Assembly (NCBI GenBank): GCA_037039925.1
Contig: JAXRKP010000569.1
Location: forward strand, 132,501 to 196,500
Direction of reading: 5' to 3'
From: Doris montereyensis
Taxonomy: Eukaryota; Mollusca; Gastropoda; Nudibranchia; Dorididae
DNA length: 64,000 nt
The notes beneath the pieces are model-generated. The model saw only the letters and a list, made by a program, of their open reading frames with translations. It did not search any database and was not told the origin of the DNA. The position numbers were made by a program, and so were the translations under genes. Position 1 is the first letter of the stretch; the number at the start of each line of letters is the position of its first letter. Below are positions 1-14,900 of this stretch, in pieces.

Positions 1-407
1 AAATGGTAAATAACATCGAACATTGATTGGAGACTGATTCTTAAAAGAAAAGGAAAGAGACATGTAATAAAAATCTCAAGAGAATATATATATATCACAC
101 ACAATAATGTATGTCATCAATATCAGACAAAATTGTGTGCCTTTTTTCTCATTCAATTTTACACTGATTTAAAGAAAACCATTATGTCAAATTCGTGCAT
201 TTTTTCTTTTCCTAAATTCATTAAATCTGAAATACTTCAACAGCGATTGTTTCAAGAAAACATTTAACTTCTGTCATTGCCATGTGCCAGGCAATAAAGC
301 GTTGCCTTCCCTCTGAAGATACATCATGATGATGATATCAAAAGCTTTGTAAATAAGCAATTACCTACCTGTATGATGATTTAAACAAGGCTTTGAGTAT
401 ATTACAT

Positions 408-411
<4 letters not shown>

Positions 412-501
<90 letters not shown>
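412..501. repeat. (TA)n microsatellite
   Basis: About 45 uninterrupted TA units downstream of AP1AR exon 5. Its length makes it a probable polymorphic or assembly-sensitive locus. Confidence 0.97.
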
Positions 502-502
<1 letters not shown>

Positions 503-804
503 CTATATATGTATACATGTCATGCAAGGTCTGAAAATGTAACATGAACATAGGACTATGATGTGAGCATTAGAACAGCAGTATAAAAACACTAAAAGCA
601 AGGACTAACAATAATAGTATGTATATCCTATTAATGTATACAAAATATAAATAAAAATAAATAAATATAATATATCTATTATAAATATAAGGTGGGAAAA
701 CATATTTTCCTCATTTAGAGACATTCAGGAATAGTTACTGTATACAAAAAATACAACAAAACAAAACAAAAACATGTGCACATTTTGAAATTATTGCATA
801 ATAC

Positions 805-901
805 CTTAGAATCTATTTCCTCATCAATCTTACGTTGCTCTTCAGCTAATGCTGCAAACTGTTTTTGGCTGAGAAGCTGTTGCTCTCTGTCTGTCAGCAA
901 C
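805..901 (-). CDS. AP1AR: AP1AR exon 5, start of coiled coil
   Basis: 97-nt exon after a TTATGAAG-type acceptor. One base completes Arg, then LLTDREQQLLSQKQFAALAE and EQRKIDEEIDSK, ending at donor GTATTA in phase 0. The composition (Gln, Glu, Lys, Leu) is that of an amphipathic coiled coil. No following exon is visible before the window edge. Confidence 0.75.
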
Positions 902-3900
902 CTTCATAAATATATCCATGATAATAAGATATACAATAAGTCAGCATTAAATCATTACAAAGCCCTAAGTTAAAAGGATGTCAATAAATGTGAAATTTAA
1001 AAGACACTATTGACAATCTCTGAACCTAATGGAGAATCGTTTCCAGATAACTGAAAAAATTCATGGAATTTATAAAAACTACCTTTCTCTTCTCATTGCA
1101 ACATGCCAACATTATGTGAAGATAACTTTCACACAGAAAGAAGTTTCTGGAATTTTAATCTCCACCCTTCTAATTTCAATTGATACTCCTAGTAGACAAT
1201 AAAAATTTTTTTTAAATCCTGTACGCTTAATTCCTTCAAACTGCCTTTGAAAGTTAATGTGCTCATAAACTAACTCTTTTGATTAAATAGCAAATTTTCT
1301 CTCAAAATTGTGCTGTGCAAATAAAAGAGCCATACATTCATGCACACATCATTTATATCTGCCAACAGTGTAAAAAGACCATAGAAAATTGGACAGAAAA
1401 AGCAAGACTAAAAATGAGGAAACCAATGATATTAGGTTGAATAACAGACATTTCCCATACAGAGATTTACTATTGAAATGACCCGACAAGCACAAAAAGT
1501 GAACATTTTAATCTTAAAACTTTCAAAAATCGGATGAAGATCAAGAGCTAAAACCGAGAGCATTTAATTGACATTAAAAGTCAACACAAGTTATTTACTG
1601 TCAAAATTCACCACCCCCTCCCCCTTCCCAAAAAGCAACAGAATTACATGATAAGTACATGTTTAAAGGCACATTATCGTGAACTGCTTGCTTAGCAGAT
1701 TAGCAGTACATCTGGGAAATTTGTAAATTCTCATCTGTAATATTTTCCCCAAATAACAGAATTACATGGGCATTCATTAAAAAATAAATCAACCTTTCCT
1801 CTTTTCGAATCTAACGATTTTAAGGCCTCCACACATGTCCTATTTTTACTGATTGTTTCCAACATTGTGTGTGGATGGAAAAAAGCATTAGCTAAGATCA
1901 AGACAGCCGGGTCTAGGTAAAATCAAGCAATGAATGATTTCCTGAGGTCCAAACTGAGGGATGTCTCATGTACTTGCAGAGTACTGAGTTCACCTCAACT
2001 CTTCTGACATTGTTCATTGAAACTTTATTGGGTGGAAATTTTTCTCATTCTCAGTTAACATGAAATATTAAGGGGTAAGAGCTTTTAAAATCAGCAAAGT
2101 CTTTCAGTACAATAATTTTTACTGATACTCTAGTGTTCTGTATTTGATGTGCTGATTTCTAGGCCCAGTGTGTTTACTTATCGGAAGTCTGATATATTCA
2201 GACAAATCTAGATCGGTGCATTTATAATGGCTGTTTTGGACTCAAAGTAAAACAATTTAAGTTCAGACAAACAGGCGTAGGGGCCTTTAGATAATAAATG
2301 GGAAATTTCATTCAATACTGCACACTTGTTCAATAGACATTCTTAAAAGACAATAATAGTCATGCAATTGTCAAAAGTGAGGATTAAAATGGTTTTTGTT
2401 TTATGCTTATGCCAAAGAAGAATATTGTTTTAAGTTTTAGATGATGGCCATAGGAAACCATCAAAACTTAAAAATTAATTAAAATTTCATTTTCCAAGTT
2501 TGTTAACCAAAATCCATATTTTTTGGGAGTGTTAAAAACAACAACTGGCCTGTATTCTTTTGACATACGTAACTGTTACTTCAACTACAGCTTTTAAAAT
2601 ATTAAAAACGACATGAGTTACAGCTACAACAGGCTGACATGCCCCATGCAAGGCAAATAACATCTTCCTGTGAAAATAAATTACATTCCCAGACTCTTCA
2701 CTATCAACAGTTAGATTGACCATACAACACTCAATCAGCTTTAATACCAAACAAAGGTGATTTAACTCCAAAGAATAATATTTAAAAAATCACAGCAAGT
2801 TGTATAAACACAAAGAAAAAAATAATACAGCTACTACACCAAGGTAAATGTTGACACGATAAGAGGCAAAAAGCCTTTACCCCACCTACCATTCTGACAT
2901 AGGAGGAGACAGTAAATGGGCCACTATCCAAGGTCAGCTGACCTCTATGAGGTCAAATAAGATAGAGAAGTGAATATTATGAAGTGAAAGTCAACGTAAT
3001 TTTAATGACACTACAACCACATACAATGCATTTTTCTCCTTTGAGTTTTTATCTTTTCTAGCTTCTTTTAAAAAGTTTAAAACATATATAGCTACTGGAA
3101 TATCTTCATAGATACTATGCTATGTATCTCTGACACCGCCTAACAGTGCTGTCCATCTACCTACATGTATTCTCAGGAAACGGAATACAATCATAAAAAT
3201 GGTTAGTGGGGCTCAAACCCACTACCTTTTGGTTGAGAGGCTGACAACTTGCCTCTGTCCACCTACCAGCACACATTCTCAGGAAACAAAATTTTTTCTT
3301 ATATATATTGGTTGATCCCTTGGCAACATGCCTGGATCGGCTAACAAAATATTTCTGACGGACGTCTAACTTGTCAAATATGAAGGCATTTCAATTAAAC
3401 CAAATGTGCAATTGAACAAGCCACGCCTCTCAGCTGTAATAAATAGGTTTTGATAGCAAACTCTCTACCTGACAGAGAACAAGGTACCAATTTCATCCAC
3501 ATGGACCAAACAAACAATGGTCATCATTGTTGAGCATAGGGTATTCAAGAGTAGAGTCCTCATTTGTATAGTTATATGGCATACTGTGATAGTTTGTCAT
3601 ATCTTTCCCTGCAGCATTTACTTTCGCAGAGTCTGAATAGACCTAACGACTCATTTCGCTGTTGGGTCGACAGGAGGGCCAGAGAAATTTGGCTGACATG
3701 GGAATCGAACTTGAGCCTCCTGCATGGTAGACAGATGCTCTACCGACTGAGCTACCGGCACCTTAGACAATTTTTACAAATATGTATACTTATTGAAAAC
3801 TATTTGGATCCAAAGCACTTCTCTAGAGTAATATCAACTTTGCATGCTTACATCTTATGATTTTTCACAAAAAGTTTTCAAATAAAACAAGACATTTGAA

Positions 3901-6900
3901 CAATTCAAATGTAATTTACCTTGTCATTTCATCCCTAGGCTCCTGAAATGAAAAATAATAGAGAAATATTTTCTTTGCTTAAAAAGGTAAGTTATCGCTT
4001 GGGCACAGCTTGATTTAATTTGATACATCCACAACTAAGGTGATCTTGGGGGTTTTGGTAGGATTTCTAATTTTGCCCGGATTGCTCTGTAAACAGCCAA
4101 GGGATCTTTAACATGCAGTGAGTGTTGTTATCTGCACATGGGGCCTCCTTTTTATCGTCCGTCTCTGATGGGATTAGGTGTCGATCCACCTACCTGAACC
4201 AGGGATCCACCTACCTGAACCAGGGGGGTAGGTTTTGCTAATAAAAAACATCCACAACTAAGGTGATCTTGGGGGTTTTGGTAGGATTTCTAATTTTGCC
4301 CGGATTGCTCTGTAAACAGCCAAGGGATCTTTAACATGCAGTGAGTGTTGTTATCTGCACATGGGGCCTCCTTTTTATCGTCCGTCTCTGATGGGATTAG
4401 GTGTCGATCCACCTACCTGAACCAGGGGGTAGGTTTTGCTAATAAAAAAACTCAAGAAAATTTTAATTCGTTGGGGGGGGGGGGGTGCTGGGACTCAAAC
4501 CCAATACCTTTTGGTTGAGAGGCCAAATCCTTGCCTCTGTTATACAAATCCCCCCTTTTCCTGGGCACAGCACAAATAAATATGTATTTGACACTCTAGT
4601 GATCAAATCAAGGTCAGTGGCACAAGGGAACAGTTTGGTATAGTATACAGAAAGGTTCTCATTTTGTCAGGTAATATTTTTTATAGCTATAATCTTGTAT
4701 GGATACTAAAGGACGGATATACAATCAGTATTTCGGAAGCTTGGCATCAAGTCTTCTTTATCATTAAAGCAGATTACTACTTTAAGATTTTCACTCTTAA
4801 CTCAACTCTGTTTTTACCCTTATCAAAAATGTTTATTTGAGCCCTTTGATTATGTTTAAAGAAGGGCTATTCATTAGCTAACTCTACCTACTGATATAAT
4901 TATGGTGCAATAGAAATGTTAGCATTATTATCATTATGACCTGAGAAGCCCACCTCTGGTAGGCTAGGTTCTAGATCTAGATGTAGATTTGTCTATATCA
5001 TGATTCTGCTGACCCTCACAAAAGGCTTGAACTTGCTTATCCGTCTGTTCCTTTTTTTCTAGCTGTCCTTTCGTCTCTGTTAGAAGAGACTTTTTTTTTC
5101 TTTAGGGTATGATTATACTCTAAATTTAGATCTAATAGACATTAAGCACTTCGGTTCTGTGGTTAGTTTTTAAATCTAGCACATCTTTATCAGTTCACTT
5201 CCTGTTTTTAATAATAATAAAAATCATGGCATTTCTTTTGTTCCTCGGTACATCTTATAAATGAAACTAATATAATTTCAACCTTTCGAATTAGTGAAGA
5301 TGAATGGGGCCATGCAATTTTCACCTAATTTTGAGCGTTTGTGCAAATTTTCAAGAATTTCAGTTGCCGTATAAAAATTTGTTTCAGGGTTACATGATCC
5401 AATTCTATATCTATGATAATATATAGATTATATCCCATTTGATTGTTCATGTTCATTTTTCCAACATTGTTAAAAAAAACCCCACTGGTACTAGCATTTA
5501 TAAAAAAAACAAACATCTTTTCCCCACATCACGGAAAGACAATACTCTAAACTCTAATTTCTTTTCACAGGGCAAAATCTTTTTGTCCGTACATAAGATA
5601 AGCTACAACACTGATAATGAACTACCATACTAAAAATATAATCTAATTTCTAACATCTTAAAAATCAGATAAAAAACCCAAAAAGTGCCATACTACATTA
5701 CTTGACAAAGCAGACCCATGTGATACTGTTTTTCATCTTCGATAAAACCCCCCACCCCCAGCCCCCCCCCAATTATAGATACAGAAGAAGGAAAAGGGGG
5801 AAGAGTAAGACCTACCAGCTGCAGTGCTTTCCAACCATCCACACTGATACTACAGATCTAGACATTTTCAATAAAGGCAATAAAACCAATATTGATGATT
5901 ATGATGTCGTTATGAACACCCATATAACCCCCCCCCCCCCCCCCCACCCAATAAAAGAAAAAAGAAAAGAAAACCCACACCAACCCAATCTACCTAAAAC
6001 AGACCAACCCCAATGTAACCAAAAACACCTAAAAACCAATTCTTAAAGAATCATCCATAGAAACGATTAAAAAGAAGCTAAACAAATGATGGTAGCTCAC
6101 CTCTTCCATTAGATTCTCAAACTGAAATAGGCACAAGAAAATCACATGAATTATTTGAAAATATATTGTAGAATAGGTATCTCATTTCAATGGAAACACT
6201 TTTATCTATGGTCAGGACATAGTGGTTTGTTTAATTTTCACTTCTAAGTTTCAAGCTGCATTTGGTTTAGTCATTCTAAAGTTGCAAAACGTTTATCTAC
6301 TTAAAATGAAAGGTGAAACCAATTTTACTTTTAATAAGGATGAATATATTATACTGCAGACACAGAGTGAAACTATAACAGCATTCATGAGAAAAATGTG
6401 AAATCTACAATGTAAGTTTAAATAAAATGCGTATTAAAATGGAATCAATTTTTAAAATATAAAGAACTGATTGTTTCCATTTTGTTGATGTTGTTTTTTT
6501 GGTAAGTCTTGAGGTTTATTTGTTTTCTTTTCCTGTTTTGTTGTTGATAAATTTACTATGTGTAGGAAGTGAAGGGAAAGGCAAAACAGTCAAAGAAAGT
6601 TTATTCCTTTGCCTGTTGTTTGTTTCATGGAAGACTATTTTTCACTAAAAAGACAACAAAAAACCATACATGAAAACAGATAACTAAAAAAGCTATAAAA
6701 CACGAATTAGAAGCAATTAGAGGTGGCTCAGTTAAAAGTCTGGGTAGGCAATAGTCACTATAAAGACATGATCAGACTGTTAATTTAGGAAAGAATCGAT
6801 ACAACAGGGTATGTTACTGTGTACTGACGTCCTGTGTTCTTGTTCATCATGGAAGGAGGAAGGAAACACAGGACAGGAGGGGATGCATAATAGGGTAGAA

Positions 6901-9900
6901 AAAAACAACACTGGCACACAAAGGACAATTTTTCAAAGAAAGGAAACGAATATAACTTTGTATACTTTTTAAAAGGTTAAAATACAAAGAGAATGAATAA
7001 TTCATCAGATTATGATTAGACTTACAAAAAGTACAAAATGAAACACTCCTCATGAAAACTTTATTCCCCCCCCGCCCAGAAATGTATTTAAATATGGTTG
7101 AATCAGCGTATCGAATAAAGCATTAATTTGCAAGTATTTCTGTTCCATTCCAAAAAAGTGATAAATCAAATTTAGTTATAGGATGGCGTCAAGAACATAA
7201 TGAGATATTCCTTCATAAGGAGTCCATCATGAGCAAGAGAATACACATCTGTATACTTGAGAATAAAAAACAAAACAAAACAAAAACTTACGTTTTAATG
7301 TTGACCCATCCCATCTACTTAAAAACAACCCCCCCCCCCCCCCCAATAAAAACAAAAGGTTTTCATTTTTATTTTTTACAAAGGTGTTGAAATATTTTAA
7401 TTGATACTTATGTAATATAACCAATGCAGATGATACAAACTGTTCACATTTGAAGAAATTATTTGAAGGCTTCCGTGATTCAAAATCTGACCAACAATGA
7501 GGAGTGTTTAATTGCTGTGTTTTTCAAAGTTTTTGCTTTTTAAAAGGCCTTTCTATATTAAAAATAAATAATTTGTCCGTCTATTTCACTGCCTCATTAA
7601 TGCAAACACAAATATTTACATGGGTAAAAAGATGAAGCACTGGAGTATCAAAATAACTGAATGCTGTTTTTTCTATGATTGAAAGCTTTGAAGAAGGTAA
7701 ACAGTTGCAAAAGCTGAAATGGAAACTGTTTTCTTTGAAAGGTTTCAAGAAGTTATATATATGTACTATGTTTACATTCTATACCTACATCATCATCTTC
7801 CATATAATAGTTCTGAAAATACAAGACAAATTAAATCTATGTATATGCACTTGATTTATACAAAACTACCGGTATTAAGAAAGACAATGTTAATAAAAAA
7901 TGACTCTTTATCTCTTCCTTGGGGAAAGTATTATCAGCCAACAAAAGTTCTGTTAGAAAAAATCTAAGTTCTAACAAACATATGGTATGTTCAAAGAAGT
8001 GCAGATAAAGATCTTTTCTTCAGTAACGATTACAATTAACAAGATTTAAAATCTTAGGTTGAAGAACCATGATTAACAGACCATGGGAGCAAGTATCTTT
8101 TTATCGTTTACAATTTATTTTGATACAAAATATATAAATCACTTTCTTTTTATATCTCATTAAAACAACCATACCAGATAATCACAAAACATATAATAAT
8201 AAAAAGTTTCTTCAAGGCTGTTAACAACCCATCGACCCAGAGCATATCTCGGTTTCTATAGCGTGATGCAGAACAGGTGATAATACATCTGTCACCTCCC
8301 GGACAAAACACGAGCATGACGCAGATTTTTACTCCCAAGCCAGTGCTTGTACCCATTGGCACTTGGGTTGAGTGGGGAAAATGCGTGTTATGTGTCTTTC
8401 CCAAGGAACACAATGCCGGACCTACCTTTGCTAAAATTCGAACCCGAGACGCCAGGATCCCCAGTTCAACAGATTAACCACTCAGCTACCAGCAACACAA
8501 ATAGTAATAAAAATAGTTTTAATATTACTATTGTAACGATACTTGAATGGTGTTAAGAGAGAATCACCATAAAGAGCTTAGAGCAGAAAGACACATGTCT
8601 GTAGGAAATGACATCTTCTTTGACACCCTCAAGAAAAGTGTGGGACCATGCAACCCAAATGTGGACAGAAGAAGGTCACTGCATGGTGAAACAATTTTTG
8701 TGACTGTGAAGAAAAGCCATCAAAAGGAAGACACTTTACCAAGTGCAAGCCAAGCTCCAACAAGACAAGGACTATGCGCCGTTTGGACTGGACAGGAGGA
8801 AAAGCAAGAGAATTATGAAGAACAGCGAGGGCGCCGCCTAGATCGCCTTTGGGATGAAACTAGGTAAACTCTGCAAACAATTGGAATGCATCGCAAAGAC
8901 AAACCCTTCAAACCTTCCTCCATGGTGAATGACCCACCCTATAGGCAATTTGCTCCAAGAGGCTTACACAGTCATGTGGAAACGGGAGGACTACATCAAA
9001 GGTCTTCTTATCCTTGCTGACAAGAGTAGCAACCATTTACAAATTACAAACCACTTCTAGTATTCCAATGAATTGCTCATACATCATGAAGGATGAAGTT
9101 AGAGAAGTGAAGTCCAGCTACAGAATAAGGCAGCAGGAGTGGATTGAGTCACAATAGAGGCCATAACAGCATGCAATTCGACCCCCGTCTGTCAGAAAGC
9201 TCCAAAGGAGATGTGGATACCAAATGACTGGCAGAAAGCACGAGTGGTGTCCTTATACGAGGAAAAAGGGATATAAGAAAGGTTGCAGCACCTGTTTTGA
9301 TCGCCAGTCAACCAATCAGCCCTGAGAATAAAGCGCTTAAAGTACTCAGGCTTTGGAGCCACAGAAGACATTGCAGCTAGCTTTAAATGTAAAGTTTGTT
9401 ATTCTGACCTATCCGTTTTGCTCCGATCTGAAAAAATTGTCAGCAGGCTGAATTTTGGATGTAAAACTTTCAAAGAGTTTCAATAAGATGCACACAAAGA
9501 AAAAGACCTCACATGCTCCCAAATTTAGATCTAGATTCTTGACTCATTAAAAGATATAAGTGATAAAAGACAATAAAACAGATGCATACGTAATTTTCAA
9601 ACTATAGGCATCATGACAGCATTCGACCTACTCCACAGACGTTGGCAATCAATCATTGTAAGTTTCTCAAAAGACGAAAAAATTCTATTATATTCACACA
9701 AGAGTACACACATTAAGTAAGAAAATCAATCATTTCATTTAAAAAAAAGAAATATTAGTCACAATTGCTTTGTTTCTACACTTGAATTTACTGTCCCACA
9801 GCGAAAAGTATTTCACTTAATAACAACATTCAAAACATTCCATAGAGTACTGATGAAGTCTTTGCTCTACTAATGCTACATTTCTTGACCTAATTGTTCC

Positions 9901-11894
9901 TGACAGCAATATGGATTCATGAAATGAAAGTGCTGTCAAATAAAAATGCTGACAACTGTTGGCCTATCACTATTACTGACGTCAAAAAGATTTGCTAGAT
10001 TTAGCTCCCCCACTATCTAGTGCAACATGTTCTGGCACATTAAAAAACACTAGATATGTGGCAATGTAAAAAACGTTTTGCTTCAAGCCTTCATTAAATA
10101 CAGTGTTTGATTTTATTGGTAAGCTGTAATAAAATGACGGTTGAGGATGCATTTGCAATACAAGACATTTCAAATTATCACAGTAGCCTGTGGTACATAC
10201 TTTTAAAAATTATTATTGAAATCAACTTTAGATAAATGGTTCCCATGAAAGCTTAAATTGATACACCAGATATGAAAATATAAACTAAGCAAAATAAATC
10301 AGTCTGATATCAACAATGCAGATGCATACTTTGATTTTATTTTTCTAAAATATTGTTCAATGAAGAAGGAATATTACCTTCAACATTCACATTCAATTCT
10401 TATTTAATATGATTGTGAAAAAAACCCATAATCTGACAGAGTGTCTTTCCCAAAAACTATAACAGGAGATCGAGCAAGAGGATTAACACATACACCCACA
10501 GATATTGTAAGTGTCATATTACATATATCATACATATATATACAGTGGTCTCAGTTTAACATCTCACCCATGTGGAAACTAAAAACATGGGCTGTTAGCC
10601 AGACTGGGAAGTTAGCTGGAGGTTAACTTCTCCTAAAAATCAAATGAGATTGGACCACATCTAATCAAATAGCATGATGACCACAAGAAGTGTGCTATCA
10701 AGTGAGTGATCTAATTTGCATATTTCAGTCACTCTGTAGACCAATAAAATTATCGGGTTATGTGTGGGCATGAGGGGTGGAAAGGCGACCAACATATGGG
10801 CGAAAGTGTCAATCACTCTGTCGACCATTAAAATTAGAGAGATAGCGTGGGGATGCAGGATGGAAGGATGACTTACGTCTAGTCTGAGTAGAACGATGGT
10901 GTTATATGAATAAAGCGGCCAGCTTTGAGCTGTTATTCAATCACTGTCTATCCGCCATCTACAACAAGTCCAACGGTCAACATGTTTGCTAGGAACAATA
11001 GACTGTTACAAAACTATTAACCAGGTGACAGACAAAAGTGATGAACGTTCCTTTAATCACGTCCAATATCTATCATCCTGTATAGGCTATTACATGTATA
11101 TGTCCATGTAGCAAATTTAATAATACACACAAAATTATTTCCCTTTTGATCAGGTAACCATGCTCAGTCGCTAAGAAATATTTAAGATAAAATAGAATCT
11201 GATGTAACATTCAAAGATAGTTTAATTACCTCAATTGAGAAATCCTGTTCATTGGTATATTTTGAATGGAGGTATCTCTTCCTGAAATTATGAAAGAAAA
11301 AACAATTGTTAACACGGTCAAAGCCAATAATTGGAATGCTGCTTATTTGGAACAATTTCTCTTGGACAGAATTCTTTCTATGAAAATTATACTGTTTAAT
11401 TAGAATGCTCGTCGCTTAATTGGAAAGTAAAAAATGATCATTATCTCACATAGAGTAAAAAATTATAATGTGGAGGTCACTGTAATGTAAAATCCTAACT
11501 ATTTTCTTCTGTTGAATTTAGATGGAGTGTGTGATCATTATACAGTATACTATGCTCAAACTTGATATAAATGGATGGCATTTGTAGCTATAATATATTG
11601 TATAGACTTGTGTGTGTTTATCACATCAGTTGATCGACAATGATGAATGGCTGGCTGGATGCTGGATTTAGATAGAGGTTGTGGCCACACATTGAAAGTG
11701 ATCACCTGAGAAGGCTTCTTTGTACTCGTACTGTACAAAATACACTTTCGAAGAACCTACTTAGATATACATGTATGTGCATTGAATTTATATATGTGCA
11801 TGTTATACAAATGTATCGTACTGTGTGTTTAATATGTCAATTGCGATTTTTGAAACACACCCAGGACAAAATTGATATGCGGTCGCCAATAATG

Positions 11895-11938
<44 letters not shown>

Positions 11939-14900
11939 CGACGGTGAAAGTTGCAAAGCGTGTAAGTCTAAAATTAGTAACACATATTTTTCCACTTTTT
12001 AAAAACTTTTTAGCTATACTTCAGCCAAGAACCAATAAAAACATGTATAATAACCATATGATGAGCAATCCGTGTATCTCTATTGGGTCTAGTTTTTGAC
12101 ACTTGCACATTGTGTATTTCATTTAAAGGTAATTTGTTTATGTCGCAGGTTTCACAAAACGATGTACAAAGCTTCTCGTCCTTTGTTGAAACAGGTTGAA
12201 ACAGAAATATCATAACTCATAATCACAAATGGAGGTGCTCCATTGACACTCCTTCTCGTTGGATGAATATTGGTAAATATACATCTAGAAAATCTAGATT
12301 CTGAATTTAGATCTACAATCTCAAGCTAGATTTGATTTTGTGTTGAACTTTACAGTCTGATATTTAAAACGAATGATAAAAAACAACAATATCACAATTT
12401 GGATAAAACATCGGAAAATGAATGTTACAAAAAGTTCTGTGTTTGTCACAATATTTATTACAAAACACGATTCAAAATGAAGGAATCAATCATCTGATGG
12501 TTTTGCTGAACTTATTGAGCAAGAGAGCAAAACCACAAGAAATCCTTACTGCTTCAAAGTAATGACACTCACTCATTGTTGGCTAGAGAAAAATTCCTTT
12601 CTCATGGTTTATTTCCAGATCTTTCGTTACATAAAACCGCATGACTTGAGAATTTGTTTATTATCTCAATTCTTTTCATATCGCTATCATTTACAGATAA
12701 TTCATTATAGATGCCATAGGTGAAAGGGCATTAAACACAAGTAAATACTTTAGAAGATATAGATGTTTAAATTCATGGGTAAAGTTTTGTTCCATTCATG
12801 CTAAGTGGTGATATGGCTTTTTTCTGTCTTCGTAACTTAATCGTTGATGACTTTCTTGAATATTTATCAATATCATTGAAAATGTACATGACAAAACATT
12901 AGCTATCTCTTTCACCTTGTGCCCAATTTTATTGAAATTCATTGTACGATAGACAGTCTTAAGTTTTGCACGTTTTTGTTTGGGCCACTCTATACATGAA
13001 TCATTCCTCTAAGTTCCCAGTTCTAAGGAAAAATCTTTGCTTTAGCTCATTCATGAAGTTAAGATTTTAACTTGGAAGGAAGAAACAAAACAAAATTAAA
13101 AGACTTTTTTTTCAATTGCCTCCTTCATCAACCAGACAGTCAGGGCATACATTCTCACTCGTTAGGACCATGCCTATCATTTGTGTGTGGTGTACTCTTT
13201 GGACGTCAATTTCAACATCCAGTTCACTTCGCTGAAACCACAGCCCTTTTACGCTGTAATTACTGACTGTTCTTAATTTATTGGAAAAAAATTCAGTACA
13301 CCGACTGTCTTGACGTGCTAGTCTTATCGGTTGTGGGGGAACCTGGTGGTTCAGACGTAAGGTGTTGGCCTTTCAACTCAAAGGTTGTGGGTTCCTGTCC
13401 TGACACCTTGAAAAAATTTTCTTAATTTTATTTCACAAAACCCATCCACCCTGGTCCAGGTAGGTGGATCAACTACTAGTCTCATTGAAGACTGACAATA
13501 AAAAGGAGGTACCATCTGCAGATCATAACACTCTTTGCACATTGAAACCTAAATATTACTATGTAATCCAAAAACCTCAGTTGGCCTGACGTAACTAACT
13601 CTACGAGGGTCAAAAAGAAGAAATAAAATTAACAGAATGCTAAAAATCTTGAGGTATATTTCGAAGATAATTTATCTATGGAACATAATATAAAACATCT
13701 CTATAAAACACTTTACATCGAAATCAGACGTATAGGCCACCTTCTTTCTTAATCTAAGTTCTCTTAAAACATTGATTTCAGCACACATTTTTTCCAAAAT
13801 TGCAACGCCCTGTGTTTTAATTTACCCGATGCTTTGATTCATAAGCTCCAACGTATCCAAAACCATATGACCAGGGCGATTTTGAAGAAAAAGAAATATG
13901 AACACTTACCCCTATGTTCATGTCTCTGCATTGGCTCCCGATCGATAAAAGAATAATATACAAAATGGCCACATTATGTTACAAATGTAAAACTGATAGA
14001 GCTCCATATTACTTAAAAGACCTGATCTCTGGTTATGTTCCATCTCGTCAACTGAGATCTAGCAATCAGTCCATGTTAAAGATTCTCCCAAAGAAAGGCC
14101 TGACAAAACTCAATCCGCTCTTTTAAATACGCAAGTCGCCATGTCTGAAATTCTCTTCCGCTGTCAATATGATCTATGTTTGAACGTCAGAAGACACCGG
14201 GCAGTGGATAGGTAAGCACCTGTACGGGGAGTAGATGATCCCGTCCTCCAAGAGTCTCCTGCTGCCTTGCAGGTGGGTCTTGGCCGACCAAAGACTAAGG
14301 GGTTAACCCTGACAGAAAACAACCTGCTGCCTTGCAGGCCAGTCTTGACTGACAAAAGGCTAAGGGAGTTAACCCTGACAGAAAATAACAACATGCTGCC
14401 TTGCAGGCTGGTCCTGAATGACTAAAGTCTAAGGGAGTTAACCCTGACAGAAAATAACAAGGCCTGGTAGGGGGCCTCAAGGTGGCAGCCCCACCATCTA
14501 CCTAGGGTACAGTGGGCTTATCCAAAAACAAACAGATTCAGAATTTTTTTTATATAATATACCCGGCCTGACCTTTCAACGACTAACATTGAAATGAACA
14601 CGGACTGTGATTTATGGAAAATGGAATGTTAGGACAACAAATGGAAGAGTTAGAATTAGTTGAAGAAATGGAAAAATTCAAAGTAGATATTTTAGCCATT
14701 ACAGACACAAAGAAAAAAGGACAAGGAATAGAAAATGTAGGACCAAATAATATTTTAATCGTCTCAGGAGTAGATGTCAAAGATAGAGCTAGAGCAGGAG
14801 TAGGCCTCTTAGTGCATAACAGGCATGAAAAGCTACTAGAAAGTTGGAAATTTATAAGCCCACGGCTATTAGAGGTAAATATTAAACCAAAAGGAAGAGA

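Noticed and set aside
3690..3763. A functional tRNA gene on the minus strand
   Set aside because: Boxes A and B are good, but the acceptor arms do not pair and a SINE body follows.
5702..6046. 114-codon Pro-rich open frame
   Set aside because: Depends on a C18 tract and low-complexity A-rich sequence within an AP1AR intron; no splice or domain support.
10938..10965. Minus-strand ATGGCGGATAGACA with a GT donor as a first exon
   Set aside because: The phase would fit, but it lies downstream of exon 2 in the direction of transcription.
12540..12585. Minus-strand exon MSECHYFEA followed by GTAAGG as AP1AR exon 1
   Set aside because: It ends in phase 0 and cannot join exon 2. The MGNC exon at 18994-18951 fits in phase and by homology.
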